This document shows, piece by piece, positions 52,512 through 61,848 of a stretch of 64,000 nucleotides of DNA. Both the position numbers and the translations under genes were made by a program. Every line of letters starts with the position of its first letter. Positions within the stretch are counted from its first letter, which is position 1. The stretch comes from RPRB01 sp035543115 (GTDB lineage: Bacteria; Myxococcota; Myxococcia; Myxococcales; Myxococcaceae), in the NCBI GenBank assembly GCA_035543115.1, contig DATKKF010000050.1:1-64000 (forward strand). Direction: 5' to 3'. Below the pieces are notes generated by a model. It was not told where the DNA came from, did no database searches, and was given only the letters and a program-made list of their open reading frames with translations.

Positions 52512-54026
52512 TCACCGTCGTCCGCCCGGCGAGCACGCCCACAGGTGGTAGGCCTGCATCACCACCCCCCCGCGCTCGACGGACAGGGTCCGGAGCGGTC
52601 TGCACTCACGGCCAGGGAGCAGGGTCGCGGGCGCCTCGTGGTAGTGGTCGTCCTGGACGTACAGCACCGGGGCGCTTGCCGGCGGCTCACCGCGGCCGAT
52701 GAAGTCGAACTCGGTTCTCCGCTGCCCCGGGCAGTAGACGGCCGGGCGGTCGTCGAGCGCGGCGAGGATGTGCGCGCAGAGCGCGTACTGGCAGCTGGCG
52801 ACCACGGTTGCCGGGCCGAGCGCCGCGGCATCCTCGCCGACCGCGGCCCGGAGCTCGGCCCAGCCGACCATCTCGTTGAAGAAGTCACGGTTGGGCTCGT
52901 AGGCCCCCGCGGGCAGGAACCGGCGCAGGGCGGGGGCTCGGGAGTACGCATAGAACACGGCGGTGCCGACGAGGGTGATGGTCAGACAGGCCGCGATGTA
53001 CCACCGGAGCGCCAGCGACAGGCGGCCGGCCCGCTCGTCCAGAAGGCCGCCCGCCGCCACCGCGAGGGGGATGTAGCCCACCATCGTCCAGTGGGACTCC
53101 GCGTCGCGGACCCGCATCATCATCAGGAAGAAGAAGAGCAGGACCGGCCAGCTCGCGAGGGCGAGGAAGCGGAAGCGGTCGTCCGCGGCCGACCGCCGGA
53201 TGCAGAGGGCCAGGACCACCATCAGCCCGGGGAACATGAGCGGGTGGAAGGGGGCGAGCTGGCCCACCAGCGCGTGCCAGCCGTTCAGGGCGAGGGTGGC
53301 GGCGTCGTCGGGGGCCCGGCGCTCGACGAAGTGGAGCACCACGGAGGGCCACCCCCGCTGCTGGTTCCACACGAGGACCGGGGCCGCCACCGCCAGCGCC
53401 ACCAGGCTCCCGAGGTAGAGCGACGGTCGCCGGAGCCAGCGCCGTCCCTGCGGCGAGAGCAGCAGGTAGAGGAGGCCTACCCCGAGCAGCAGCATGCCCG
53501 AGTACTTGGCGAGGAAGGCGAGCCCGGCCACCGCCCCGGCGGCGAGCGGTCGCCACGCCTCGTCGTGCTCGCGCATCCGCTCGAGCATCAGGAGTCCGAG
53601 CACCCAGAGCGGTGCGAGCGGGGCTTCGGGGTTCAGCGCGTAGCTCGAGGCGAAGAAGACCGGAATGACCGTGACCACCGCCACGGCGAGGAACCCGGCA
53701 CGCGGGGAGAAGAGGCGGCGGCCCAGGGTGTACACCAGCGCGCCGAAGAGCGCCGCGCAGACCAGCGGGCCGGAGCGGATGGCAAAGGACCCGTGCGACA
53801 CCCGGGTGGTGAGCCAGGTCATCCAGGCCACCAGTGGCGGGTGGTCGTAATAGCTGAGCGAGGGGAAGCGGGACCAGACGTAGTAGTAGGCCTCGCCGTT
53901 GGCGATGTCGGTGGTCGAGACGAACAGCAGGCGCACCAGCGTCACCCCGGCGATCAGCACCGCCGTCCGCCTGCTCCACGGCCGCACGCCCTCCGGCACG
54001 CGGACGCCCAGCCCCGCCTCGGTCAT
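52512..54026 (-). CDS. GT39/ArnT-like membrane glycosyltransferase
   Basis: 504 residues from ATG 54026 (GTG 54041 possible). About ten to twelve hydrophobic helices. The first periplasmic loop has GEAYYYVWSRFPSLSYYDHPPLVAW, the typical pattern of the PMT/ArnT superfamily, in which acidic residues of this loop are catalytic. The C-terminal 150 residues form a soluble domain. These enzymes move sugars from polyprenyl phosphates to lipids or proteins at the outer face of the membrane. First gene of the minus-strand operon with the MMPL transporter two bases away. A lipid acceptor is a reasonable guess. Confidence 0.87.
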   Translation of the reverse strand: MTEAGLGVRVPEGVRPWSRRTAVLIAGVTLVRLLFVSTTDIANGEAYYYVWSRFPSLSYYDHPPLVAWMTWLTTRVSHGSFAIRSGPLVCAALFGALVYTLGRRLFSPRAGFLAVAVVTVIPVFFASSYALNPEAPLAPLWVLGLLMLERMREHDEAWRPLAAGAVAGLAFLAKYSGMLLLGVGLLYLLLSPQGRRWLRRPSLYLGSLVALAVAAPVLVWNQQRGWPSVVLHFVERRAPDDAATLALNGWHALVGQLAPFHPLMFPGLMVVLALCIRRSAADDRFRFLALASWPVLLFFFLMMMRVRDAESHWTMVGYIPLAVAAGGLLDERAGRLSLALRWYIAACLTITLVGTAVFYAYSRAPALRRFLPAGAYEPNRDFFNEMVGWAELRAAVGEDAAALGPATVVASCQYALCAHILAALDDRPAVYCPGQRRTEFDFIGRGEPPASAPVLYVQDDHYHEAPATLLPGRECRPLRTLSVERGGVVMQAYHLWACSPGGRR

Positions 54027-54034
54027 GCCGGCGC

Positions 54035-54181
54035 CTACCACCCGACCACGAAGTCCGCGTCGTCGGCGTCGGCCGGCGTCTGCGAGTTGTCGCCGTCGGT
54101 CATCATGCCGATGGCCACGAAGTCGGGCATGTCCTCGAGCTTTCCGCCGTGGTCATGGTCGTGGGGTGCACTTGACGGCAC
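54035..54181 (-). CDS. Small acidic protein (uncertain)
   Basis: A 48-codon frame from GTG 54181 ends at 54035, next to the glycosyltransferase start. It is rich in Asp and His at the beginning (PHDHDHGGKLEDMPDF) and Asp later (DGDNSQTPADADDADF). Almost every third codon position is G or C, like real genes here. ATG 54130 is another start. It may be a small gene, the tail of a lost gene, or chance. No family recognised. Confidence 0.3.
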   Translation of the reverse strand: MPSSAPHDHDHGGKLEDMPDFVAIGMMTDGDNSQTPADADDADFVVGW

Positions 54182-54209
54182 TCGGTGTGCGCGTGTCAAA
54201 ACCGCCGGG

Positions 54210-56120
54210 ATGGAAGCCTCTTCCCTCGCCAGCACCACGCCGCGGCCGCTCGCCGAGGGCGTGGACCGCGCCATGCTCGCGCTGGCCGAGGCCATCATCC
54301 CCGGCACGAGCGCCATCCCCGCGGCCGACGACACCACGGTGCGCGAGGTCTCGGGGCTGGTGGCCAGGCTGTCACCGAGGCTGGCCACCGCCTGGACCGC
54401 AGCACACCGTGCGCTCGACGCCGCCGCCCGACTGCGTACCGGCCGGGCCTTTCACGCGCTCTCCGCGGCGCGGCAGCAGGCGCTGCTCCTCCAGTGGGAG
54501 CACGATCCGCTGTTCAAGACGCCGCTCTCGCTCATCTCCAGCGTCTACAAGATCGTGCACTTCGATGCGCCGCACGTGCAGCGGGCGCTGGGCGCGCGGC
54601 CGAAGCCGCCCCTGCCGGTGACCGAGCCGCGCTGGGCACGGCAGGCCCAGGCCGCCGAGTCATGGACCGGCGGCGACGTCGAGTGCGACGTGGTGGTCAT
54701 CGGCACCGGGGCGGGTGGGGCGGTGGTCGGGCACGAGCTTGCCGCGCGCGGCCACGCGGTGGTGTTCGTCGAGGAGGGCCAGCTCTACCACCGCCACAGC
54801 TTCGACGGCAGCATCGTGCGGGCCTACGAGCGCTTCTACCGGCCGGTGTTCGCGCTGGGGACCGTGAGCTTCCCGGTGTTCGTGGGGAGAATGGTCGGCG
54901 GGTCGACGGCGGTGAACGGCGGGACGGCGTTCCGCACCCCGCCGTGGGTGCTCGACCGCTGGTGCGAGGAGACGGGCAGCGATGCGCTCGAGCCCTCGCG
55001 GATGGCGCCGTGGTTCGCGCGGGTGGAGGCCCACCTCGGCGTGGGGCCCTCCTCGCGGCGATACGTGGGGCCGATCGCCGACGTCATGCAGCGCGGCTGC
55101 GACGCGCTCGGGTGGAAGCACGGACAGCTGCTCCGGAACGCGCCCGGATGCGAGGCCTCGGGCTTCTGCCACCTCGGCTGCCGGAGCGACGCCAGGAAGA
55201 GCACCAACCTCTCCTACCTGCCGCCCGCCCTGGAACGGGGGGCGATGCTCTTCACCGGGCTGAAGGCCGAGCGGGTGGTGGTGGAGAACGGGCGCGCCAC
55301 CGGCATCGAGGGCACCGCGCCGAACGGGGTGCGGATCCGCGTCCGGGCCCGGGCGGTGGTCCTGGCCGGCGGGACCATCTCCACGCCGCTGTTCTTGCTC
55401 CGGCAGGGGCTCGCCAACTCCAGCGGACAGGTAGGGCGGAACCTCACCCTGCACCCGAGCGTGGTGGCAATGGCGCTGTTCGACGAGGAGATCTGCGCGT
55501 TCGACCACATCCCCCAGGGCTACGGCTCGGAGGAGTTCCTGGAGGAGGGGCTCCTGCTGGTGGCGGCGCAGGCCAGCCACAACGCGATGCCCAGCATGTT
55601 CCCCGCCATCGGGCGGCGGCTGATGGAGCCCCTGGCCCAGCTCCGGCACGTGGCCGGGGTGGGGCCGCTCGCCGCCGACACCACCCGCAACGGCCGGGTC
55701 TGGGGCGAGTTCCGCGGGCTGCCGGTCATCCACTACTCGGTCACCCCGGCGGACGTGGCGCGGCTGAAGCGCGGGCTCGAGCTGTCGATGCAGATGCTGG
55801 TCGCCGCCGGCGCCCGCCGCCTGTACCCGGGCGTGCTCGGGCTCGGGGGACTCGAGCCGGGCCGGCTGGACGAGTTCCGGAGAATGGACATCCACGCCTC
55901 GGATCTGGCGCTGGCCAGCTACCACCCGCTGGGCACCTGCCAGATGGGGACCGACCGGCGGACCAGCGTGGTGGGCCTCGACCACCAGGCGCACGACCTG
56001 CCCGGGCTGTTCATCGTGGACGGAAGCACCGTGCGTGGGCCGCTCGGGGTGAACCCCCAGCTCACCATCATGGCCATCGCCGCGCGCGCAGCCGAGCAGA
56101 TCTCACCGCAGCTCGGGTGA
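54210..56120 (+). CDS. GMC-family alcohol oxidase with fused small-subunit-like N-terminal domain
   Basis: 636 residues from ATG 54210. Residues 1-150 are helical and resemble the small subunit encoded at 38869-39510 (LALAEAIIPG..., FHALSAARQQALLLQWEHDP, then an Ile/Val-rich helix). From 160 comes the GMC flavoprotein: VVVIGTGAGGAVVGHEL (GTGAGG at 165-170), RMVGGSTAVNGGTAFRTP, a Cys-rich CEASGFCHLGCRSDARKS, and the ends SYHPLGTCQMGTDRR and DGSTVRGPLGVNPQLTIMAIA. Domain order is that of eukaryotic-type long-chain fatty alcohol oxidases. No signal peptide. It converges on an aldehyde dehydrogenase gene with an 18-base overlap; together they could convert alcohol to acid. Confidence 0.85.
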   Translation: MEASSLASTTPRPLAEGVDRAMLALAEAIIPGTSAIPAADDTTVREVSGLVARLSPRLATAWTAAHRALDAAARLRTGRAFHALSAARQQALLLQWEHDPLFKTPLSLISSVYKIVHFDAPHVQRALGARPKPPLPVTEPRWARQAQAAESWTGGDVECDVVVIGTGAGGAVVGHELAARGHAVVFVEEGQLYHRHSFDGSIVRAYERFYRPVFALGTVSFPVFVGRMVGGSTAVNGGTAFRTPPWVLDRWCEETGSDALEPSRMAPWFARVEAHLGVGPSSRRYVGPIADVMQRGCDALGWKHGQLLRNAPGCEASGFCHLGCRSDARKSTNLSYLPPALERGAMLFTGLKAERVVVENGRATGIEGTAPNGVRIRVRARAVVLAGGTISTPLFLLRQGLANSSGQVGRNLTLHPSVVAMALFDEEICAFDHIPQGYGSEEFLEEGLLLVAAQASHNAMPSMFPAIGRRLMEPLAQLRHVAGVGPLAADTTRNGRVWGEFRGLPVIHYSVTPADVARLKRGLELSMQMLVAAGARRLYPGVLGLGGLEPGRLDEFRRMDIHASDLALASYHPLGTCQMGTDRRTSVVGLDHQAHDLPGLFIVDGSTVRGPLGVNPQLTIMAIAARAAEQISPQLG

Positions 56121-57650
56121 ACGCCTCTTCCGGAAGAACTCCCGGAGCCTCCGCATCCGGCGCCGCATGAGGGCCGGTAGCTTCCAGGCGCGGTCGAGCC
56201 GGCTGGTCTGGAGATCAGCCAGGACCTCCCCGAGCTCGACCAGGGTCTCGTCGTACGGCATCCAGTAGAGCTCCGGATCCCGCCGGCGGTCGACCACCAG
56301 CGTGCGGGGCCGGACGAAGGTGGCCAGCGCCAGTGCGCTGTTGGCCACGCCGAAGCCGGTGGCCCGCGTCCCGGACCAGGGGAGGCTCGGTACCGCCCCG
56401 GAGAAGGAGTGGTTGTTGACGCTCACCACGCCGTAGTCGAGTCGCTCCGCCAGGCGCTGTCCCCGGGCCAGGTCCCGGGTCCAGATGGACGCGCCGAGCC
56501 CGTAGCGCAGCTGGTTCGCCGCGCGGATGGCCTTGTCCGGACTCTCCACCCGGACCACCGCCAGCACCGGGCCGAAGGTCTCGTCGCGCACCACCGACAT
56601 CGCCTCGGTGCAGTGGTCGAGCACGGTGGGCAGGAACCACAGCCCCTCGCCGAGCGGAGCGCCGCCGCACACCACGGTCGCTCCGCGCGCCTTCGCGTCC
56701 TCGACGTGCTGCCTCACCACCTCGAGCTGCCGCGCGTTGGCCAGCGGCGCGACGTCGGCCGAGGCGCCTCGAGCCGGCCCGACGCGCAGCTCCGTCCAGA
56801 CCTCGCGCAGCCGCTCCACCAGTGCGTCGGCGATCGCCCGCTCGGCGTAGACGATCTCGATCGCCCCGCACGCCTGACCGGCGTTGCACAGCGCCCAGTG
56901 GGTGATGCCGGCCACGGTGCGCCCGAGCTCGCAGTCGGCCAGGACGATGGCCGGGTCCTTGCCCCCCATCTCGGCGCTGCAGGGGATGCCCAGCTCGGCG
57001 CACCGGATCGCCACCCGCCGGCCGGTGGTGGTCGACCCCGTGAAGACGCAGGCGTCGGGGCGGGCGTCGAGCAGCGCGGCACCCACCGAGCCGTCCCCGG
57101 ACGCCACCTGCATCACCCCGGCAGGGAGGTGCGCGGCGAGCCGCTCGGCGAACCAGCCGCTGGAGTGCGGCGAGTACTCGCTCGGCTTGAGCACCACCGC
57201 GTTGCCGGTCATCAGCGCCGGGAAGACCGAGCGGTAGAGCCCCGCCACCGGGAAGTTCCAGGGGGCGATGACGGCGACCACTCCCCGGGGCACGGTGTCC
57301 ACGTAGGCGCGCTTGCCCGGGAACCCGAGTGGGTTGAGCGGCACTCTGCGCCGCGCGAGCGCTGGCCCGAGCACGCTCGCCCAGCCCTTCACCGCGTCCA
57401 GCGGACCGAGCGCCTCGTTGAAGAGCGCCTCGGCGTGCACCTTGCCGATCTCCTGCTCCACCAGCGCCATCGCCTCCTGGCGCCGGGCGAGCATGTCCTT
57501 CGCCGCACGGAGCAGGCACCGGGCCCGCTCCTCGAAGGGCGTGTGCCCCCAGGCCTCCTGGGCGTCGCGGGCCCGCGCCACCTTCGCGGCGAGCGGCTCG
57601 GGGGGCGTGCGAGAGGCCGCCTCTGTCAGGGGTGGTTCGGACGACGCCAT
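56103..57650 (-). CDS. Aldehyde dehydrogenase family protein
   Basis: 515 residues from ATG 57650. NAD(P)-dependent oxidation of an aldehyde to an acid. VIAPWNFPVAGLYRSVFPALMTGNAVVLKPSE near 127, FTGSTTTGRRV (GSTTTG at 205-210), the general base Glu227 in EMGGKDPA and the nucleophile Cys261 in NAGQACGAIE are all present. The C-terminal 40 residues are long and very basic (RRRMRRLREFFRKRR), consistent with membrane attachment as in fatty aldehyde dehydrogenases. The context of alcohol oxidases and an acyl reductase supports a long-chain substrate, by inference. Confidence 0.88.
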   Translation of the reverse strand: MASSEPPLTEAASRTPPEPLAAKVARARDAQEAWGHTPFEERARCLLRAAKDMLARRQEAMALVEQEIGKVHAEALFNEALGPLDAVKGWASVLGPALARRRVPLNPLGFPGKRAYVDTVPRGVVAVIAPWNFPVAGLYRSVFPALMTGNAVVLKPSEYSPHSSGWFAERLAAHLPAGVMQVASGDGSVGAALLDARPDACVFTGSTTTGRRVAIRCAELGIPCSAEMGGKDPAIVLADCELGRTVAGITHWALCNAGQACGAIEIVYAERAIADALVERLREVWTELRVGPARGASADVAPLANARQLEVVRQHVEDAKARGATVVCGGAPLGEGLWFLPTVLDHCTEAMSVVRDETFGPVLAVVRVESPDKAIRAANQLRYGLGASIWTRDLARGQRLAERLDYGVVSVNNHSFSGAVPSLPWSGTRATGFGVANSALALATFVRPRTLVVDRRRDPELYWMPYDETLVELGEVLADLQTSRLDRAWKLPALMRRRMRRLREFFRKRRSPELR

Positions 57651-57786
57651 CGAGCGAGGCCCACCATGGGGGGAGGTGGGGCGACTCTCTTAACACGCTC
57701 GGGGTTGGCCCTTGGGAGTACCCTGCCGGGCCCGCTTGCCCGTTGCCAGAGCAGTCTCGGGGTGTTACGAGCCCCCCCGTCGATTC

Positions 57787-59367
57787 ATGAGAGCTCGTCG
57801 CGGCGGAGGGGTCATCGGCCCGCTGGCCTGGACGGCGGCGACGGCACGGGTCATGGCCTGGGACCGGCTTGCCGGCGACCGCAACCGTCTACGAGAGGTC
57901 CAGCTCGGAGCACTGAGGCAGAACTGTCGGGCGGCCGCCCGGACGGAATTCGGCCGCGCCCACCGGCTCGCCGAGGTGTCGACCCACGCCGACCTCCGGG
58001 AGAGGGTGCCTCTGAGGACCTACGCCGAGTTCGAGCCGTTCCTGGAGCGGATGCGCAGGGGCGCCCGGGACGTGCTCTGGCCGGGCCTGATCCGCTACTA
58101 CGGTCAGTCCTCGGGGAGCTCGCAGACGCTCTCCCAGCACAAGTTCCTGCCCATCTCCGAGCAGCAGATCCGGTGGCAGCAGAAGGCGGCGTTCGACGTC
58201 GTCGCCCGCTATGTGACCCACGTCGGTCACGCCCGCTTCCTCGGCGGCTACACCTTGGGGCTGTTCCCGCCCTCGACGCTCAGGCCGGACGGGCCGGTGA
58301 GCAACACCAACAACCCCGGGCTGATGCAACGCCACGTCCCCTGGCCGGTCAGGGACCGGGTGCTCCCGAGACCAGACCTTCGTGACATTCCGGACTACGA
58401 TGAGAAGCTGGAAAAGATGGCCGCGGCGTATCTCGAATTCGACGTCCGGGCCCTCTCCGGCACCACCTGCTGGTTCTCGGTGTTCTTCGACAAGGTGCTC
58501 CGCGCGGCCGCCGCGCGCGGGCGGGCGGTGGGCACCGTGTCCGACCTCTGGCCCAACCTCCAGGTGCTCTTCGGGGGTGGGATCAACGGCGAGCCCTACC
58601 GGCCTGTCATCGAGAAGCGGGTGGGGCGTCCGATGGTCCTCATGGACAACTACAACGCCACCGAGGGCGGCATCTTCGCGGCGACCGACCGCATCGGCGA
58701 GCCGGGGATGCTGATGATCCCCGACCGGGGGGTGTTCTTCGAGTTCGTCCCGGCGACCGAGCACGGCAGGCCGGGCGCGCGCCGCCTTCCCCTCTGGGAG
58801 GTGGAGCCGGGAGTCGACTACTCGATCGCGGTGAGCACCTCCTCGGGCCTCTTCGGCTACCTGATCGGCGACCTGGTGCAGTTCCAGAGCGTCTTCCCGC
58901 ACCGCGTGGAGTTCGTGGGGCGGACCTCCGGCGTGCTCTCGCTCACCCAGGAGCTGACCTCCTTCGTGGAGATCGAGCGCGCCATGGAGGCTGCGGTCCG
59001 GGCGGCCTCGTGCTCGGTGGTCGAGTTCTCGGCCGGAGCAGAGGTCGGCGTCGGGGGAACGGGGAAGGGCCGGTACCAGATCTTCGTCGAGTTCGACCAG
59101 CCGCCGGCCGATCCGCGCCACTTCGCCCGCGCCTTCGACGAGAGCCTCTGTGCACAGAATCGCGTCTACCGGGAGCACCGGACGGCTGACGTGGCCATCC
59201 TGCCCCCGGCCCTCTTCGCGCTGCCACCTGGCGGCGCCAGGCGCTTCATGGAAGACATTGGCCGGCGGAGCCCGCAGCAGAAGTTCCCGAGGGTTGTCGA
59301 GAATTCTAAGCGGGACATCCTCGTAAAATATGCGACATTGATGGAGTTGCCCTGGGAGCGTGCATGA
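57787..59367 (+). CDS. GH3-family acyl-adenylating ligase
   Basis: 526 residues from ATG 57787. GH3 enzymes adenylate a carboxylic acid and usually join it to an amine. The three nucleotide motifs are visible: SSGSSQT at 108-114, NYNATEGG near 292 and YLIGDLVQF near 357. HKFLPIS after motif 1 and ELTSFVEIERA near 393 are also typical. Bacterial members have mostly unknown substrates. It overlaps the next gene by four bases (ATGA) and starts a six-gene operon with inositol phosphate synthase and an aminotransferase. An amide bond to an amino-inositol product is an attractive but unproven idea. Confidence 0.85.
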   Translation: MRARRGGGVIGPLAWTAATARVMAWDRLAGDRNRLREVQLGALRQNCRAAARTEFGRAHRLAEVSTHADLRERVPLRTYAEFEPFLERMRRGARDVLWPGLIRYYGQSSGSSQTLSQHKFLPISEQQIRWQQKAAFDVVARYVTHVGHARFLGGYTLGLFPPSTLRPDGPVSNTNNPGLMQRHVPWPVRDRVLPRPDLRDIPDYDEKLEKMAAAYLEFDVRALSGTTCWFSVFFDKVLRAAAARGRAVGTVSDLWPNLQVLFGGGINGEPYRPVIEKRVGRPMVLMDNYNATEGGIFAATDRIGEPGMLMIPDRGVFFEFVPATEHGRPGARRLPLWEVEPGVDYSIAVSTSSGLFGYLIGDLVQFQSVFPHRVEFVGRTSGVLSLTQELTSFVEIERAMEAAVRAASCSVVEFSAGAEVGVGGTGKGRYQIFVEFDQPPADPRHFARAFDESLCAQNRVYREHRTADVAILPPALFALPPGGARRFMEDIGRRSPQQKFPRVVENSKRDILVKYATLMELPWERA

Positions 59368-60566
59368 GCCGGTTGGGAGTCTGCTTCGTCGGCGCGGGTG
59401 GTGCCGTGGCCAGCACGGTGATCGCGGGCGTCGCCCTGATGAAGCGAGGGCTGGCTCCACGCATCGGGATGGTCACGGAGACCGGAGGTCTGCCGCAGAC
59501 CCTGGGCTGCGCCCCCCTCGACAGCATGGTCTTCGGCGGCTGGGACATCCGGGACGCCAACCTCTTCGAGGTGGCGCTGCGCGAGCGCATCGTTCCGGAG
59601 CAGCTCCTCCGGAAGGTCGAGCCGGAGCTCCGGGCCATCAAGCCGTGGCCGGGGGTGGTGTCCCCGAGGTTCCTCGGCGCCCCCGACGCGAACCACGTGG
59701 TCACCGCCAAGAGCCACCGCGAGGAGCTGGAGATCCTCACCCGCAACGTCAAGGACTTCAAGGCGGCCAACAAGCTCGACCGGCTGATCATCGTCAACCT
59801 CGGCTCGACCGAGCGGCACGCCGAGGTCTCCGACGTGCACCGCACGCTGGGGGCATTCGAGGCGGGCCTGTCGCGCAACGACGAGCGCATCAGCCCGGCG
59901 ATGAAGTACCTGTACCTGGCGTGCAAGCTCGGGGCGGGGCACGTGAACTTCACCCCCAGCCTGACCAAGGTCCCGGCGCTGGAGTCGCTCGCCGAGACCG
60001 CGGGCATCCCGATCGCCGGTGAGGACGGGAAGACGGGGCAGACGCTGCTCAAGACCGCGCTCGCCCCGGCGTTTGCGGTGCGGCAACTCAAGGTATCGGG
60101 CTGGTTCTCCACCAACATCCTGGGGAACAACGACGGGCGGGTGCTCGACGATCCGGAGAGCAACAAGACCAAGGTCGCGAGCAAGCTCTCGGTGCTCGAC
60201 GAGATCCTCGGCTACGAGGTGGCGGACCACCAGGTCCACATCAACTACTACCGCCCGCGCGGGGACGAGAAGGAGGCCTGGGACAACATCGACGTCCTGG
60301 GGTTCCTCGGCGAGCGGATGCAGATCAAGATCAACTTCCTCTGCAAGGACTCGATCCTCGCCGCCCCGCTGGTGGTCGATCTGGTGCGGCTGATGGACGT
60401 GGCCCAGCGCTGCGGGGAGCGCGGCATCCAGCGCCAGTTCTCGCTCTTCTTCAAGGCGCCCTACCACCGGGAGGGAGAACGCGCGGTGAACGACCTGTTC
60501 AAGCAGGCCGCGCTCCTCCAGGAGTGGGTGGAGAAGGTCGCCCGCCGCGTTCGCGCCGCGGTGTAG
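59364..60566 (+). CDS. ino1: Inositol-3-phosphate synthase
   Basis: 400 residues. It turns glucose 6-phosphate into myo-inositol phosphate using bound NAD. The NAD-binding loop GAGGAVASTVIAG is near residue 10; LIIVNLGSTERHAEV near 142, GEDGKTGQTLLKT near 220, and WFSTNILGNNDGRVLDDPESNKTKVASK near 247 are the catalytic-lysine regions typical of the short bacterial/archaeal type. Together with the downstream aminotransferase, it is the likely entry to a cyclitol or inositol lipid. Confidence 0.92.
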   Translation: MSRLGVCFVGAGGAVASTVIAGVALMKRGLAPRIGMVTETGGLPQTLGCAPLDSMVFGGWDIRDANLFEVALRERIVPEQLLRKVEPELRAIKPWPGVVSPRFLGAPDANHVVTAKSHREELEILTRNVKDFKAANKLDRLIIVNLGSTERHAEVSDVHRTLGAFEAGLSRNDERISPAMKYLYLACKLGAGHVNFTPSLTKVPALESLAETAGIPIAGEDGKTGQTLLKTALAPAFAVRQLKVSGWFSTNILGNNDGRVLDDPESNKTKVASKLSVLDEILGYEVADHQVHINYYRPRGDEKEAWDNIDVLGFLGERMQIKINFLCKDSILAAPLVVDLVRLMDVAQRCGERGIQRQFSLFFKAPYHREGERAVNDLFKQAALLQEWVEKVARRVRAAV

Positions 60567-60567
60567 C

Positions 60568-61848
60568 GTGCAGCGCCTGGCGATCCATGGCGGCACTCCG
60601 GCCGTCCCGGCTGGGACGCACGTCCGCTGGCCGGTGCTCGGCGAGGACGAGCGGCGAGCGGTGCTCGGGGTGCTCGACCGCGGCGTCCTCTCCGGTCAGC
60701 TGGCCCCCGAGGTGCGCGGGCTGGAGCGCGAGTTCGCCGCCTTCGTCGGCTCGCGATACTGCCTGGCGACCAACAGCGGCACCTCCGCGCTCCACCTGGC
60801 GCTGCTCGGCGCCGGGGTCCGGCCCGGCGACGAGGTCGTCGTCCCCGCATTCACCTTCGTGGCCACCGCCATGGCCGTCCTGCACCAGGGCGCGGTGCCG
60901 GTGTTCGTCGACGTGGAGCCGCAGACTCTTGGCATGGACCCGGCCCGGGCGGAGGCGGCCATCACCCCGCGCACCAGGGCCATCGTCCCGGTCCACCTGC
61001 ACGGGATTCCCTGCGAGCTGCAGCCCATCGCGGACATCGCGGCGCGCCGCGGGCTGCTGCTGATCGAGGACTCGGCCCAGGCGATCGGCGCGCGGTACCG
61101 CGGCCGGATGGCCGGAACGCTCGGGCTCGCCGGTTGCTACAGCCTGCAGTCGTCGAAGAGCATGGCCTGCGGCGAGGGCGGGCTCCTGGTCACCGACGAC
61201 GAGGCGCTCTACCGGCGCGCCCACGCCGCCCGCATGTTCGGCGAGGACAGCCGCCCCGAGGACGAGGCCAGCTACGACCTCGCGCACGCGCTCGACGGGA
61301 ACCGCGCCTACGACTCGGCGGCGGTGGGCTGGAACTACCGGACCAGCGAGCTGCCGGCTGCAGTCGCCCGCGTACAGCTCCGGCGGCTCGAGCACTGGAA
61401 CGCCAGCGCGCTGGCCAACGCCCAGCTCCTCACCCGGCGGCTGGGCGAGCTGCCGGGGGTGACGCCACCCGAGGTGCCGGCGGATCGCGCCCCGGCGTTC
61501 CACAAGTACCGGGTGCAGCTCGACGCCTCGAGGCTCGGGGTGGACGCCGAGCCGGTGGTGGTGCGCGACTCCGTGCTCCGTGCGCTGCGAGCCGAGGGCT
61601 GCGAGGTGGTGCTCTGGCAGACGCTCCCGGTTCCCGGCCAGACGCTGTTCCGGCGGACGGCAACACCCGCCGACGACCTCGCCCAGTACCCGGTGACGCG
61701 CGCCATCCTCGACCGGTCCCTCTGCCTCTTCTCCCAGACCTACCCCATCGCCCCGCAGCCACGGGCGCTGGTCGAGGCGTACGCCGAGGCCTTCGCCCGG
61801 GTGTGGATGCGCCTGCCCGAGGTGCTCTCGCGGGCGAGGGCGGGATGA
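60568..61848 (+). CDS. DegT/DnrJ/EryC1/StrS-family PLP aminotransferase
   Basis: 426 residues from GTG 60568, one base after the upstream stop. Fold-type I enzyme: TNSGTSALHLAL near 64, VVVPAFTFVATAMAVLHQGAVPVFVDVE near 89, LLIEDSAQAIGARY near 165 (Asp binding the PLP ring), and the PLP lysine in SLQSSKSMACGEGG near 194. The family aminates keto sugars or ketocyclitols; StrS/StsC members make aminocyclitols from inosose. Next to an inositol phosphate synthase and two oxidoreductases, an inosose-type substrate is possible. Overlaps the next gene by four bases. Confidence 0.88.
   Translation: MQRLAIHGGTPAVPAGTHVRWPVLGEDERRAVLGVLDRGVLSGQLAPEVRGLEREFAAFVGSRYCLATNSGTSALHLALLGAGVRPGDEVVVPAFTFVATAMAVLHQGAVPVFVDVEPQTLGMDPARAEAAITPRTRAIVPVHLHGIPCELQPIADIAARRGLLLIEDSAQAIGARYRGRMAGTLGLAGCYSLQSSKSMACGEGGLLVTDDEALYRRAHAARMFGEDSRPEDEASYDLAHALDGNRAYDSAAVGWNYRTSELPAAVARVQLRRLEHWNASALANAQLLTRRLGELPGVTPPEVPADRAPAFHKYRVQLDASRLGVDAEPVVVRDSVLRALRAEGCEVVLWQTLPVPGQTLFRRTATPADDLAQYPVTRAILDRSLCLFSQTYPIAPQPRALVEAYAEAFARVWMRLPEVLSRARAG

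Noticed and set aside
54176..54191. CGGCACTCGGTGTGCG as a sigma-54 promoter for the GMC gene at 54210
   Set aside because: Spacing is right but the -12 element lacks the TGCA of the four good sites, and it would leave only about seven bases of leader with no ribosome site.
57691..57767. TAACAC ... GTGTTA inverted pair between the aldehyde dehydrogenase and GH3 genes
   Set aside because: Arms are short and 65 bases apart, and no regulator gene is nearby.
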